Assembly: GCF_000715075.1 (NCBI RefSeq)
Contig: NC_134102.1
Location: 95,745,766-95,809,765 of the forward strand
Reading direction: 5' to 3'
DNA from: Nicotiana tabacum
Taxonomy: Eukaryota > Streptophyta > Magnoliopsida > Solanales > Solanaceae
DNA length: 64,000 nucleotides
Below, in pieces: positions 24,352-36,010 of the stretch. Every line of letters starts with the position of its first letter. Positions within the stretch are counted from its first letter, which is position 1. A program made the position numbers and the translations under genes. Under the pieces are notes generated by a model. That model saw only the letters and a program-made list of their open reading frames with translations. It ran no database searches and was not told the DNA's origin.

Positions 24352-24397
24352 TGTAAAACCTAGAAATTTTTCTAACAAGATTAAGCCGAACTCGAGC
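24352..24397 (+). mobile_element. 3' LTR of element E, first 46 bp
   Basis: It begins TGTAAAACC after the polypurine tract and is interrupted by the solo LTR after CGAGC. It resumes at 27502 (the CGAGC there is the target duplication). Confidence 0.6.
24393..24397. repeat. Target-site duplication, left copy (CGAGC)
   Basis: The five bases CGAGC directly before the LTR terminus TGTCACGACC are repeated exactly at the other end of the solo LTR. Confidence 0.8.
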
Positions 24398-27300
24398 TGT
24401 CACGACCCAAAATCCAATTAGTTGTGATGACACCTAATCCAACCCGCTAGGTAATCCAATTAACAACTATCCAATCTAATAAGATTTATTGAGACATATG
24501 AATGATAAAAATAACTGAGCCTGTATACATTTCCCAAGGACTGGTAGTACAAATCATGAGCTTCTAAGATTTAGAGTTTACAAAGCTAGTATGAAATAAA
24601 TATATCATCTGTCTGAATGTACATAAACAGATTTTCATAAGTCTAGAGCTACCATGAACAAGAGGAAGTTGTAACTGGAATGCAGGTACATCTTCAATGC
24701 TAGCTTCTGTCATACACAACAACATTAGCATCCAAAATCTGCACGCAAGGTGCAGAAGTGTAGTATGAGTACAACCGACCCCATGTACTCAATAAGTAAC
24801 AAACCTAACCTTAGGTTGAAAGTAGTGACGAGTTGGGACAAAGGTCATAGCCCAACACAAATAGCCAAACACAACTCATAACAATATAATAAAAGTGGAA
24901 CAGGAAATAACTCAGAGATATAATATTCAGCTCGTTCACAGTTCCGGAAAATAGGCATGCTTTTCAAGTACAACAGTGAAAGCCCAAATCTTTTACCGAA
25001 ACCACCAAAATATGAGTAAGTTTGTAAAATCGTGATTTTCTTTCAACAACTTTTCAACAGGTAAATGTTTCGTTATCAAATGGCATGAGGAAAGTACATC
25101 TATATGCCTATATGTCAATGTGTATGAGATGTCATGAATTACGTGATACCGTACAACTTGAGAAAAATGCATCTCTATTCCTACATGTCAAGTGCGTATG
25201 TCAAATACGATACAACATAGTGAACAACCATATGCATGCTCTCGGAGTATCAATCCACTCATTCCTCCAAGTCACTCAGTCCTCATAGTCACTCAATCCT
25301 CCCAATCGCTCGACACTTGCACTTGTACTCAGTAGGTACCTACGCTCACTATGGGTGTGCAGACTCCAGAGGGGCTCCTTCAGCCCAAGCACTATAATAA
25401 GCCAATCCTGGCATAAATCATAATAAAATGCTGCGGCGTGCAGCCCGCTCCCATAAATATCACTCACAAACAGGCCCTCAGCCTCACTCAGTCATCGATC
25501 TCTCCAGTCTCTTGGGCTCACAATGTCATGAAAATCAGCACAAAAATGATAATATGATGTATCAATAAATAGCAACAGAGACTGAGATATGATATGCAAA
25601 TGAATGAGTATGACTGAGTATGTAACTGCAATTTAAGCAAATAACTCCACAACAGATATGACCTTGGTGGGTCCTAACAGAATCAACATATAGACTAAAT
25701 ATGGTTTCTAACATGAATCACAGCTCAATTACTCTAACACGTAGAAATCTCATGGATAAAAATAGATTAGCTAATTACGCAGTACCATAGAAATAACTGA
25801 GTCATAATTCATAAGGTGCATGCCCACACGCCCATCACCTAGCATGTGCGTCAATTCAACACCTAAACATATATCTTGTATATTCAGGGGTTCATACCCT
25901 CAGCACCAAGTTTAGAAGTGTTACTTATCTCAAACAAGCCAAATCTAATACCGAGCAAGCCAAACGATGCTCCAAAATGACATCTCGCGCGTACCGACCT
26001 CCGAACGTCTCGAAACTAGCCAAAAGCAACTCGAATACATCAAATAAAGCCTAAGGAAACAATTACAATTGAAAAAGGTCAAATCTTTACTCAAAAGCCC
26101 AAAATCAACCAAAACGTCAGTCTTGGACCCGCACCTCAGAATCCGACAAAACTCACAAAATACGACAATCCATTCAATTACGATTCCAACCATACTAGTT
26201 TCATTCAAATCCAACTCCAAATCGGTGTTCAAAACTCAAGAATTCGCTTTATAAAGCTTTAGTCAAAAACCCCTAATTTTTCTTTTGAAACCCTCGATCA
26301 AACACCAAAAACAAAGGTAGATTCATGATATAAAATCAAAAATGAGTAGAGGACACTTACCTCAATTCACATGGTGAAAACTGCTTCAAATATTCCCTCA
26401 ATACGGGCTCCATAACTCCAAATATGTAAAAATGGTCGAAACCCCTGTAATAGAGTACTTTATAATACTGCTCCAGCAACACCCTTCGCAAACGTGGGAA
26501 GACCATTCTGTTCGCGATGAACAAAATCACACCGCCAAAAAAATGACTCTACGCTTTCACGGCATAGTCCACGCAAACACGATGCACAATAGAACCAACC
26601 CTTCGCAAACGCGAAGATATTTCCTCCAGCCCCTCAACTACAACTCTTTGCGAACGCGACACCTCATCGCGAACGCGGATCACAATCAGCTTATCTTTCG
26701 CGAACGCGTTCCATTTATCACGTCCGCGAAGAACAAATATGCAGTAGACCAAATTACACTTCGCGATCGTGGCTGGACCTTCGCAATCGCGAAGAACACC
26801 AGAAGCAACAGGTAACATCAGAAACCGGCAATAACAACATATCCCAAAATGGTCCGAAATCCGTTCGAAACTCACCCATGCCCCTCGGGACCCTGTCCGA
26901 ACATACCAACAAGTCTCATAACATAACACGGACTTACTCAAGGCCTCAAATCACACATAACAATGTCAAAACCACGAATCGAACTAAATAAACTTTCAAC
27001 TTCCAAATCTCGTACCGGACCATATCAAATCAACTCAGAATGACCTCAAATTTTGCATATAAGTCCCAAATGACATAACAAAGCTATTCCAACTTCCGTA
27101 ACCAAAATCTAAATCCGATATCATCAAAGTCAACTTACGGTCAAACTCATGAACTTTCCAATCCTTCAAATTTTTAATTTTCGCCAATTAGTGCTGAATC
27201 CTTCTAGAAATATCCAAATGCAAATCTGGGTATATACCCAAGTCCAAAATCACTATCCGGATCTAATAGAACCCTCAAAACTCCGTTACGGGGTCAAATT

Positions 27301-27496
27301 CATAAAAGTCAAACTTGGTCAACTCTTCCAACTTAAAGCCTCAACGATGAAATTCATATCTTCCAAATCGATTCCAAATATCTTGAAAACTAATCCGACG
27401 ATTCATACAAGTTATAATATATCATACTGAGCTACTCATATCCTCAAAATACCGAGCAAAGTTCAAAAGCTCAAAACGACCTGTCGGGTTATTATA
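24398..27496 (-). mobile_element. Solo LTR of a D-type gypsy element
   Basis: On the minus strand it starts TATAATAACCCGACAGG, a decayed TGTAACGACCCGACAGG, and ends GGTTGTCACG-like ...GGGTCGTGACA. The length is about 3.1 kb, close to LTR F (50829-53940), and it contains the family blocks for GGAGTCTGCACACCC and AAGTAACACTTC. No internal gag-pol is attached. Both flanks carry CGAGC, so it is a complete solo LTR left by recombination between the two LTRs of a full element. Short open frames inside it are not coding. Confidence 0.85.
26490..26800. repeat. CpG palindrome array in the solo LTR
   Basis: Units such as TTCGCGAACGCG, TTCGCAAACGCGAAG and TTCGCGATCGTGG recur at about 25-40 bp spacing, in the position equivalent to the array in the D LTR. 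Confidence 0.75.
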
Positions 27497-27501
27497 CGAG
27501 C
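27497..27501. repeat. Target-site duplication, right copy (CGAGC)
   Basis: Matches 24393-24397. Confidence 0.8.
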
Positions 27502-30098
27502 TTAAGAGAATATTTTGCGATACCTCGAAGTGCTTACGAACCCACACGAGGGTATCAGGATCATTAAAATACTTGGACATGAATATTATGAGGGTTGAAG
27601 GTCACTAAGTTGCATGAATAAAGGCATATCTTGAAATAATGGAGAAAAGAGGGAAGAAGGAAACCCAGCAAGCTTGCGTAGCCTACGCAGGCTGCATAGG
27701 CAAAATCAGCATGGAAGTGAAGGGGAGGGCTTAAGCTGCGTAGGCTACACAAGCCTATATAGCCAATATGCGTAGGCTACGCAGCCTGCATAGCCAATCT
27801 GCATATGCTACACAGCTCATTTTCTATAAAATAAGGGAGGTTCGGGGAGAGAGAAAAAGATAACATGTTTTGCTAAGTTTTGGGCTCTAGAGAGAATGTG
27901 GAGCATCCTCAACCCAAATACACATCAAAGGTGAGTTTTATGATATTTTTATAATGGATTAACACTAGTTAATGGTAGTATTAACATCTACATAGATTGA
28001 AAGGGTTCAAGTTAGGGTTTGAGCTACAAGAGGTAAATTCTCTACCGTAGACTTAAATACAACTATATATTAAGTATTTGGAATATATTGTGAAGTAGAA
28101 CGTACCAATTGGTTGAAGAATTATGCTAGTCCTTGAAATGGGTATTGTGAGTTAGGGTTCTTGAATGGAGCAGAAGATTTATTATGAATTTTTGAATCTT
28201 GTTAGGATGGTTGTTAATTCTAGTGCTTCAATAGCTTAATAATGATTAAGTATTGAATCATATAACCTAGATTGGGGCTTAATGGCTAAGGATGAAATCT
28301 ATTAAGGATAAAATAGATATGTTTGGGTGAATTGGGCTTGTTGAAGACTTACAGTCAACTTGTTAACCTTAAATGGGTATCGACATATATATTTGGAAAG
28401 GTTTTGATGTCTTGGGATGTCTAATGTAGATATTGGCTTGTTGGCGACGTTTGAGAGTTCTAAATGAATTGGAGCGTCATACTATTATTTGAAGCTCGGA
28501 CTTGAAGTAAGTTGATTAAAACTTACTGTTCTTGAGGGATTTCCACTAAAATCATATTTGAGTTATTACATGAGTTTGTTTGTAAATGTGCATCCGTACT
28601 TGTGGGGACAAGCGGGAAAGGATGTCACCATGTATTTTGAGTTTTGTTGCATAAAGAATGTCTTGTTATTTTTAATTGAGAAATTCTATTTTTAAAGATT
28701 TGAAGGTAAATGACGCTTGAGGAAAATGTTATAATTTTTATTTAAACTTATGTATTGGAAAGAATTTAAAACATTTGAGTGATAAAGATGCATTTTATGA
28801 AAAGTATTTCTTTTGAAACTTGATTAATGAATAACACTCATCGTATCTTTGAATGATGGATGTTAAATTGCTAAAGACTTTAATATGAAAAAGATTATAT
28901 AGTTGATTGTTTTATTCAAATGGTTTAGTTTGGAAAATGAGATATGATTTGATAAAAATAGATCATTTTTAGGCTACTATGCTATGAATCTATTTTTAGA
29001 GATATCAAATGTTCTGGGAGTTACTAGTGGAGACCACCGATATTGGTTCGAATGTTGAGTTCATTTCCATGGAACTACATGTGCCGGTGTAGGGACACAT
29101 TACAAGGCTTAGCCAAGGTTTGTAGGATAAAGTTCCCCATTGAGAGGGCAAATGATTATTAATTAAAGTAGTGAGGTTAAGTCGACTTGTACGGCACTAC
29201 GGGAAGCCGCCCAGACAAGTAGGGTCAAATACTTATTGCTAGGTCGATCACCTAGTAGTTGTTTATTATGTCGGTGTCGGTATAGTACCCCCGGTAAAAA
29301 GTTAAGAGATAATTTTGTTATGTTTAGGCATAAGGAGCCGAAAGTGATTTCAATGACTTAATGATTTTTGAAATGGTTTTGTATGATTTGTATTAGAATC
29401 ATGGATTTATATAAATGTTTTAAAAGTTTGTATTATGATTTATATTTTTCTAGTATTTTCATTTAAAATGATAAAGAGCATGAATTGATATAATTTTCAT
29501 CATTTTATATCGAATGTTAGTTGCATTATTTTGTTTAAGCCTTATCCTAGGAACTTGAGTTAGAGAGAGTCTATGACACTTATTGAGTACCGTCGTGGTG
29601 TACTCAACCCTCAAAGGCCCAACTCAAGGGTCCCACTTACTTTATATGTTTCAGGAGGGGGTATGGTACATGATGAGCGGATGATCCTAGGATGACTCTC
29701 TTTCCGAGTTGCATGGTGAGGCACCACTTCTATTTCGTGGTAGCTGTCATGTTGATTCTTTACTCTCTGTTGGTCGGGATTGTCCCAAATGTTTATTTTA
29801 TTTTTATGTCATAGAGATTCCATGGACTATTAATATTCTTTTGGGGTTGTAATTGATGGTCATTCATATAACATGAAATGAAAGAAATATTTTTATCCTT
29901 ATGTATTTTCAATTATTAAAAATGATGTATTTAAAGGTTATACTTCATGTATGGTTTTAATCATTTAAAATGATTATGTTTTCAAAAAGGCTTTCGCATG
30001 CATCTTTTAGTCATATAGATGGATATTCTAGTATGGGTTGGTTCGTCCGGGTTGGGTAGTATGTCGGGTGCTGGTCACGTGGTTTTGGGTCGTGACAA
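27502..30098 (+). mobile_element. 3' LTR of element E, remainder
   Basis: Joining this to 24352-24397 gives one LTR of about 2.6 kb that starts TGTAAAACC and ends GGTTTTGGGTCGTGACA, the usual gypsy terminus. It includes an array of TGCGTAGGCTACGCA palindromes, a TATAAAATA box and a long AT-rich downstream part with no coding potential. The next base begins copia-type sequence of the Tnt1-like element. Confidence 0.65.
27675..27833 (+). promoter_or_regulatory. Palindrome array and TATA box in element E LTR
   Basis: TGCGTAGCCTACGCA (27675-27689) and TGCGTAGGCTACGCA (27769-27783) have 7-bp arms and a 1-bp centre, with decayed copies between and after them. TATAAAATA follows at 27825-27833. Confidence 0.55.
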
Positions 30099-30148
30099 CA
30101 TCATCATCAAGTTGCTCCCCCTGCTCAATAAGATCATCAGGTGTTGCT
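30099..30148 (-). pseudogene. Tnt1-like copia fragment on the left of Athila copy C
   Basis: On the minus strand it reads PDDLIEQGEQLDDDV, the acidic Gln/Glu-rich linker between integrase and RT that follows the sequence ending ...TDEVAE at 43999. The two pieces are separated only by Athila copy C, so copy C inserted into the copia element. The left side is cut by the end of the E LTR. Confidence 0.7.
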
Positions 30149-30344
30149 TGATAAGTGTGAATTTTGACTACTTATTAGCGCCCTTTTGATTTTGTTTTAG
30201 TCCAAAAGCGCTTAATTGTATTCCCGAAAACTGATGAAATGTGCTTAATTGCAGGAATATTGGAAGATGAGCTCCCGAGATAAAATCCAACTCAAGAAGG
30301 AGTAATCTGAACTCAAGGACAAAAACAGGAACAAAAACCCAGAA

Positions 30345-30720
30345 GTGCAAACCGCAGAATATTATCTGTGGCCGCAGGTTGTGAAGAATCTTCCATCAGA
30401 GAATGTTGCAAAGTGCGGTCCGCACATGAAGTGTGCAAACGCAGAAGCTGGGTCAAAGCAAAAGTTCAGAGAATCTGCATCTCAAGTCCACCAAAAGTGT
30501 GGACCGCACAATTATTGTGCAACCGCCGAAGAAGAGCTATGCGGCCGCAATCACATTTGTGCAGACCACAGAGGAACAAGGTGCGTCCGCACTTACAATT
30601 GTGTGGACCGTAGAAAGAGTGCAGTGTGACCGCAGATCAGAATTTTGCGTCCGTAGATTTCCAATCTTGTCAAGCTGAAGCAAAGTGCGGACCACACATG
30701 GAATTGTGCGCCGCAGAACC
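30345..30720. repeat. CpG inverted-motif array in copy C 5' LTR
   Basis: About a dozen TGCGG..CCGCA-type motifs, several reduced by C-to-T or G-to-A changes (for example GTGCAAACGCAG where the 3' LTR has GTGCGGCCGCAG). Confidence 0.8.
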
Positions 30721-30757
30721 TCCGAAAGGGCATTTTTGTCCGAAAATTCCAGCCCTG

Positions 30758-30766
30758 TATAAATAG
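30758..30766 (+). promoter_or_regulatory. TATA box of copy C 5' LTR
   Basis: TATAAATAG followed by AAGAGTTTCAC. The last array motif lies about 40 bp upstream. It probably sets the start of the genomic transcript. Confidence 0.65.
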
Positions 30767-31693
30767 AAGAGTTTCACTTTTTTAGGTTAAAACTTTTGAC
30801 ATCAACTGCTACAGTAGACGATTCCTTTTACTCTTTTTAGTAGTTTTTGCTATTTTGAGTTTTTTGAACATAAAGTTTATCAATTTAATTAGCAATATGG
30901 GTTTAATTATCATCTCTTTTTCTTTTTTCTTCCAATTTAACCATGCGTAGCTAGATTTTTACTAGGGTTGTAACCCAACCCTAGTGTGTAAACTTAATGG
31001 GTGTTTGATTTATTGCTTGTTTATGGTTGGGTGTTTAATATTTAGCCTTGTTCTTGCTTTTATTTGAAGAATTAATGGTTGCAAACATTAGTTCATGCCT
31101 ATTTGACTTGGTCTTTACTTGAGAAAGAGAGACTTAGTATAGGAAAACTTGGCTAACAAGAAATTGTGTCAATCGAGAGATTGATAAGCCCTATTAAAGG
31201 GTTGAACCTAGCGATAGTAAAACCCAACTTGAGCTTTTATTCAACCGTTTTGTTCAATACCCATTTGGACTTGAGAAAGCGAAATTGGAAAAAATCACTC
31301 TCTGACCGAGAGGTATTGAGTGGGTAACCGAGTGTTGATAGCTATAATACACCCCGACTAATAAAACAAGCTTTAAAGTTTACAACCCATTAGGAAAGAA
31401 CCTAGCTAAAGATCATAGCCTTAGGCTTTTTATATCATTTGAAAAATAACAGAAATAATTTCCTAGTTTCAGTCTTTAAATTGCAATCGTAGTGTAATTT
31501 AGGTTTTTAAACAACCAAACTTTGTGGAAGTGCAAATTTAGATATACAAACTCACATGCTAAGATATATATTACTAACTCCCATTCATATAACTCCCTGC
31601 GAAATTCTACCCCGACTCTTGTTGGGTGTTACTATTGCCTCGACCGTTTTCATAACCTTGAATAAAGGAGTGAAATTGTACGAGATCAATTTT

Positions 31694-31711
31694 TTGCGCC
31701 GTTGTAGGGGA
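31694..31711 (+). other. Degenerate tRNA-Asp primer-binding site of copy C
   Basis: TTGCGCCGTTGTAGGGGA matches the tRNA-Asp PBS with substitutions at positions 2, 12 and 13. It lies 5 bp after the LTR, the same spacing as in copy B. Confidence 0.75.
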
Positions 31712-31802
31712 GCTAAAAACGGTGTTAGCTATATATTTAGGTGTGTTTTTGGGATATCTTCTTGTCCTTCCTTATTACTAATGTGTGAGTATTGTAGGTG
31801 GA

Positions 31803-33530
31803 ATCTTGGCAAACAACGATCTGAGAAACATAGCCGTGGGGGATGTGGATGTTGAGGATGATCAAATGGATGAGGTCCCTCTTGAACCTCAGGCCAATAG
31901 ATGAGGCCGACCACCTCAAGACAATGTACCCGCTCCACCTCCACCTCCCCCACGAGCGGCTCCACACCAGGTGTTGTCGAATGAAGGGTATGCAAGTGCT
32001 ATAGTCCCTCCCCGAATTAGGGCGGGCAACTTCCAAATAACTATCGTAATGCTCACTTTGCTCGAGCAACGAGTGTTCTTCACCGGTGCACCGGGTCAAA
32101 ATGCATAAAAACATTTGAAGGGGTTCATAGATACATGCCGGGGGAGAAAATAAACAAATGTCTTCAAGGATGCTTTGAGGCTAAAGATTTTTCCATTATC
32201 TCTACAGGGGAAAGCTTTAGATTGGTTGGAACGTTTGCCAAATCATTCCATTCATACTTGGGATGAACTAGAGGAGAAATTTATCTCTAAGTACTTCTCT
32301 ACTAGGCACATGGCTATTCTTCGGGATAAAATTCTAGCATTCAAGCAAGAGCCCAATGAACCACTACACGAGATATGGGAAAGATATAGAACAATGGTGA
32401 AAGAGTGCCCCAACAATTATATAACGGAGAACATGATTCAACAAACTTTATATCTGGGGATCAATACAACCAACCAATGTGTAGTGAATCAACTTGCCGG
32501 TGGGAACTTCATCACTACGCCTTATGCGAAGGCGTGTGATATCATGGATGATAAGGCGGATACTTCTTCGGCATGGCAATCTCGAGCTAATGTTTCACAA
32601 GGTGACTCTAATGTGATTCACCTTCACAAAGAGTTGCATGATCATGGACAAGCCATAGCCGAGTTGATTACCACCATGAACCAATTGAAAAAGGCTCAAC
32701 TTCAACAAGTGCAAAACCCAAGGCAAGTTAATGCAATGGAGGGGGAAAATATGATGGCGAACAAGCGAAGAACAAGAAGTCCACAAGTGCAATAAATAGT
32801 GGATAATTTTGTGCAAGATGATAGTGGATTTGCTCAAGATGAATCTTACAATGACCAAGAAGAGGAGGTCCAATATGTGAACAATTTTCAAGGGTAAAGA
32901 AACAACTTCCAAGGCCCTAGTCAACAACAATGGAGACCTTCAAACAATCAAGGCAATTGGAATTCTCAAAATCAAGGTAATTAGAGTGGTGGAAACAATC
33001 AAGGCAATTGGAGTGGAAGCAATAACTAAGGGAATTAGTATAACAATAATAACCAGGGCAATTGGGGAGGCAACAACCAGGGCGGGTGGAACAACAATCA
33101 AGGAAATCGGGGGTCGGGTTTTCAAAAGCCCCCGCTGTCTCAACAACCGAATAACCCACCCCCTTATCTTTCACATAGTCCTAGTTCTTCCAACAATAAA
33201 ATGGGCCGTATTGAGAACATGTTCAAACAAATGATGGAGAAGAATGCCAATTCCGATGCCCAACTTGCTTCACAGAACACATCGATCCGCAATCTAGAGG
33301 TGCAAATGGGTCAAATCTCTCAAACTCTAAATTTTTGTCCTAAGGAGGCACTACCAAGTGACACAGTGGTGAACCCGAAGGGTGGGAACAATATAGGGCA
33401 TACCATGGACGTTACTACAAGAAGAGGAAGAGATAGGAATGTACCCACCTCAAGTCAAAGGCAACTTGTGGATGATGAGAAAGTGGTAGAAGAAGAGGAG
33501 ATCCCAACCAATGTAGTTCAAGCTAATGAT
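31803..33530 (+). pseudogene. gag: Athila gag, copy C
   Basis: It aligns with copy B gag, but the start codon position reads ATC (31803-31805), followed by LANNDLRNIAVGDVDVEDD. The in-frame TGA at 31902-31904 (PQANR*GRPPQD) is the same as in copy B. The capsid region is open over 206 codons from 32175: DALRLKIFPLSLQGKALDWL, then NHSIHTWDELEEKFISKYF and FKQEPNEPLHEIWERYR. A Gly/Asn-rich region (32900-33120) follows with stops, then NKMGRIENMFKQMMEKN. No CCHC knuckle is seen. Confidence 0.85.
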
Positions 33531-34430
33531 AAAGTGCGGATTGATATTGATGACACGATGGACGAGACTCAAGAGGAAGTGAACCCGTCTATGGAGCATG
33601 TAATTCACATACCGGAACCGGTAGTGCAAAAGGCTAAGGCACCATTGCCTAAGCCACCTCCTCCATATCCTCAAAGGCTCGCCAAGAAAAATGGCGAGAA
33701 TCAATTTAAAACATTCATTGATATGATGAAGAGTCTCTCGATAAATGTGCCATTAGTTGAAGACTTGGAGCAAATGCCCGGATATGCAAAGTTTATGAAG
33801 GACTTGGTAACAAAGAAGCGATCGATGAATTTTGAAACTATCAAAGTCACTCACCAAGTGAGTGCAACTATGCATTCGATGGCTCCTAAGTTGGAAGATC
33901 CCGACGCTTTCACAATCCCTTGCACATTGGAAGTGCTGAGTTTGCCAAAGCTCTTTGTGATCTTGGGGCAAGTATCAATTTGATGCCCCATTCTGTTTTC
34001 AAGACATTGAGAATTGGGCAACCAAGACCCATATCTATGAGATTACAAATGGCCGATCGTACAATAAAGAGATCGTTGGGGGTGATTGAGGATGTATTGG
34101 TTCTAGTTGACATATCATTCTCCTGGCAGATTTTGTTATTCTTAATTGTGAAGTGGACTATAATGTCCTGATTATTCTTGGTAGACCTTTCCTTGCTACG
34201 GGGAAGGCTCTTATTTATATGGAAGCCGGAGAACTTACTTTCCGGGTGGGTGATGAAAAGGTAGTGTTCCAGGTGTGCAAATCTATGAGGCAACCGAATA
34301 GCAATGAAGTGTGTTCGTTCGTGGACTTGGTGACCAATGTAATTATTGATGATACAACTGCCACGATTAATGTGGTGGACTTGTTGGAGGCCGTACAACT
34401 ATGCACCTCGAAAGCTTTCCTTGGATCTTG
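33531..34430 (+). pseudogene. Athila protease region, copy C
   Basis: The linker KAPLPKPPPPYPQRLAKKNG and INVPLVEDLEQMPGYAKFMK lead into the protease. The active-site segment [17 protein letters not shown] is intact, but the frame shifts just before it (near 33925) and again near 34100. The C-terminal segment [20 protein letters not shown] and [18 protein letters not shown] follows. It would process the polyprotein. Confidence 0.85.
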
Positions 34431-35550
34431 AGAACAGGAAAACTCCTCCTACAAAGCCTTCAACTGAAGAGCCCCCTCTCTTGGAGTTGAAGCCATTGCC
34501 TCCACATCTCAAGTACGAATTCCTTGCCCCTTGTTCTACTTTACTGGTTATTCTTTCCTCTTGTTTGACTAATGTGCAGGTTGACTCCACATTAGCGGTG
34601 CTCCACAAGAGAAAGAAAGCTATTGGGTGGACTTTGGCGGATATTCAGGGAATAAGCCCTGCATTTTGCATGCACAAGATTAACTTGGAGAAAGATTCCA
34701 AACCCTCTATAGAACATAAAAGGAAACTCAATGAAGCTATGCAAGACGTGGTCAAAAAGGAGATCATCAAGTGGTTAGATGCCGGGGTGGTCTACCCCAT
34801 TTCCGACAGTTCGTGGACTTCTCCGGTGCAATGTGTCCCTAAGAAGGGGGCATAACTGTGGTCACCAATGAAAAGAACGAGTTAATTCCAACAAGAACGA
34901 TGACTGGGTGGAGAGTGTGTATGGATTATCAGAAGCTAAACAAAGTGACAAGGAAAGACCATTTCCCACTCCCCTTTCTTGACCAAATGCTCGATAGGTT
35001 GACCGACTGTGCTTTATATTGCTTTCTAGAAGGATGTTCGAGCTACAACCAAATCCTTATTGCCTTGGAAGATCAAGAGAAAACAACTTTCACTTGTCCC
35101 TATGGCACTTTAGCTTTCAAGCGGATGCCATTTGGCTTATGCAATGCACCGCCAATATTTCAACGGTGTATGATGGCGATCTTTATGGATAATGTCGAGG
35201 ACTACCTTGAAGTCTTCATGGATGAATTTTTGGTAGTCGGGGATTTCTTTGATGATTGCTTGGCAAATTTGGATAAAGTATTGGCAACGTGTGAAGAAAT
35301 GAACTTGGTGTTGAATTGGGAGAAATGCCATTTCATGATCTAGGAGGGCATTGTCCTTGGCCATAAAATTTCAAAGAAGGGCTTTGAAGTCGACAAGGCG
35401 AATATAGAGATGATTTCTAAACCTCCACCTCCAAAATCAGCGAAAGGCGTGGGAAGTTTCTTAGGTCACTCGGGGTTCTACCGACGCTTCATAAAGGATT
35501 TTTCCAAAGTGGTGAACCCCTTGTGCAAGCTTTTAGAGAAAGATGCTAAG
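34431..35550 (+). pseudogene. Athila reverse transcriptase, copy C
   Basis: [15 protein letters not shown] opens the RT N-terminal region. [39 protein letters not shown] and [17 protein letters not shown] are present. The catalytic box reads VFMDEFLVVG, so the second aspartate is Glu. A 1-base shift lies near 34855 (KKGA* versus KKGG), and a stop interrupts HFMI*EGIVLGH at 35341. The connection region [20 protein letters not shown] follows. Confidence 0.87.
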
Positions 35551-36010
35551 TTTCACTTCAATGATAATTGCATGAGAGCCTTTGAATTGCTAAAGTTCAA
35601 GTTGGCAACAACTCCCATTATCACCGCTCCTAATTGGAGTATTCCTTTTGAGCTCATGTGCGATGCTAGTGATGTACCGGTTGGAGCAGTTTTGGGGCAA
35701 TGTATCAACAAGATTTTTCATCCGGTCTACTATGCTAGTAAGACCATGAATGATGCCCAAGTAAATTACACCGTTACTAAAAAGAGCTCCTTGCCATTGT
35801 GTTTGCAATTGAGAAGTTTCACCCATACTTGATGGGTGCAAAGGTTATTATTTATACGGATCATGCGGCACTTCGCTATCTTATGACCAAGAAATATTCA
35901 AAAGCTAGGTGGATGAGATGGGTGCTATTGTTGTAATAGTTTGATATTGACATTCAAGATCGAAAAGGGAGTGAAAATCAAGTGGCATACCACTTGTCTC
36001 GTTTGGAGGA
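35551..36010 (+). pseudogene. Athila RNase H, copy C
   Basis: [19 protein letters not shown] is readable, then a frameshift at [12 protein letters not shown] breaks the second acidic motif. [10 protein letters not shown] is decayed to [10 protein letters not shown] in another frame near 35855. It ends with [12 protein letters not shown]. Confidence 0.8.

Larger units (their letters stand above)
30149..31688 (+). mobile_element. 5' LTR of Athila copy C
   Basis: TGATAAGTGTGAATTTTGAC ... GAGATCA, collinear with the 3' LTR. CpG motifs at about 30345-30720 are more decayed than in the 3' LTR. It includes ACTAGGGTTGTAACCCAACC, also found in the copy B LTR. Confidence 0.92.

Noticed and set aside
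30345..30720. Regularly spaced palindromic motifs considered as a CRISPR-like array
   Set aside because: The units are 10-12 bp, variable, with repeated spacers, in a plant LTR. There are no cas-like genes.
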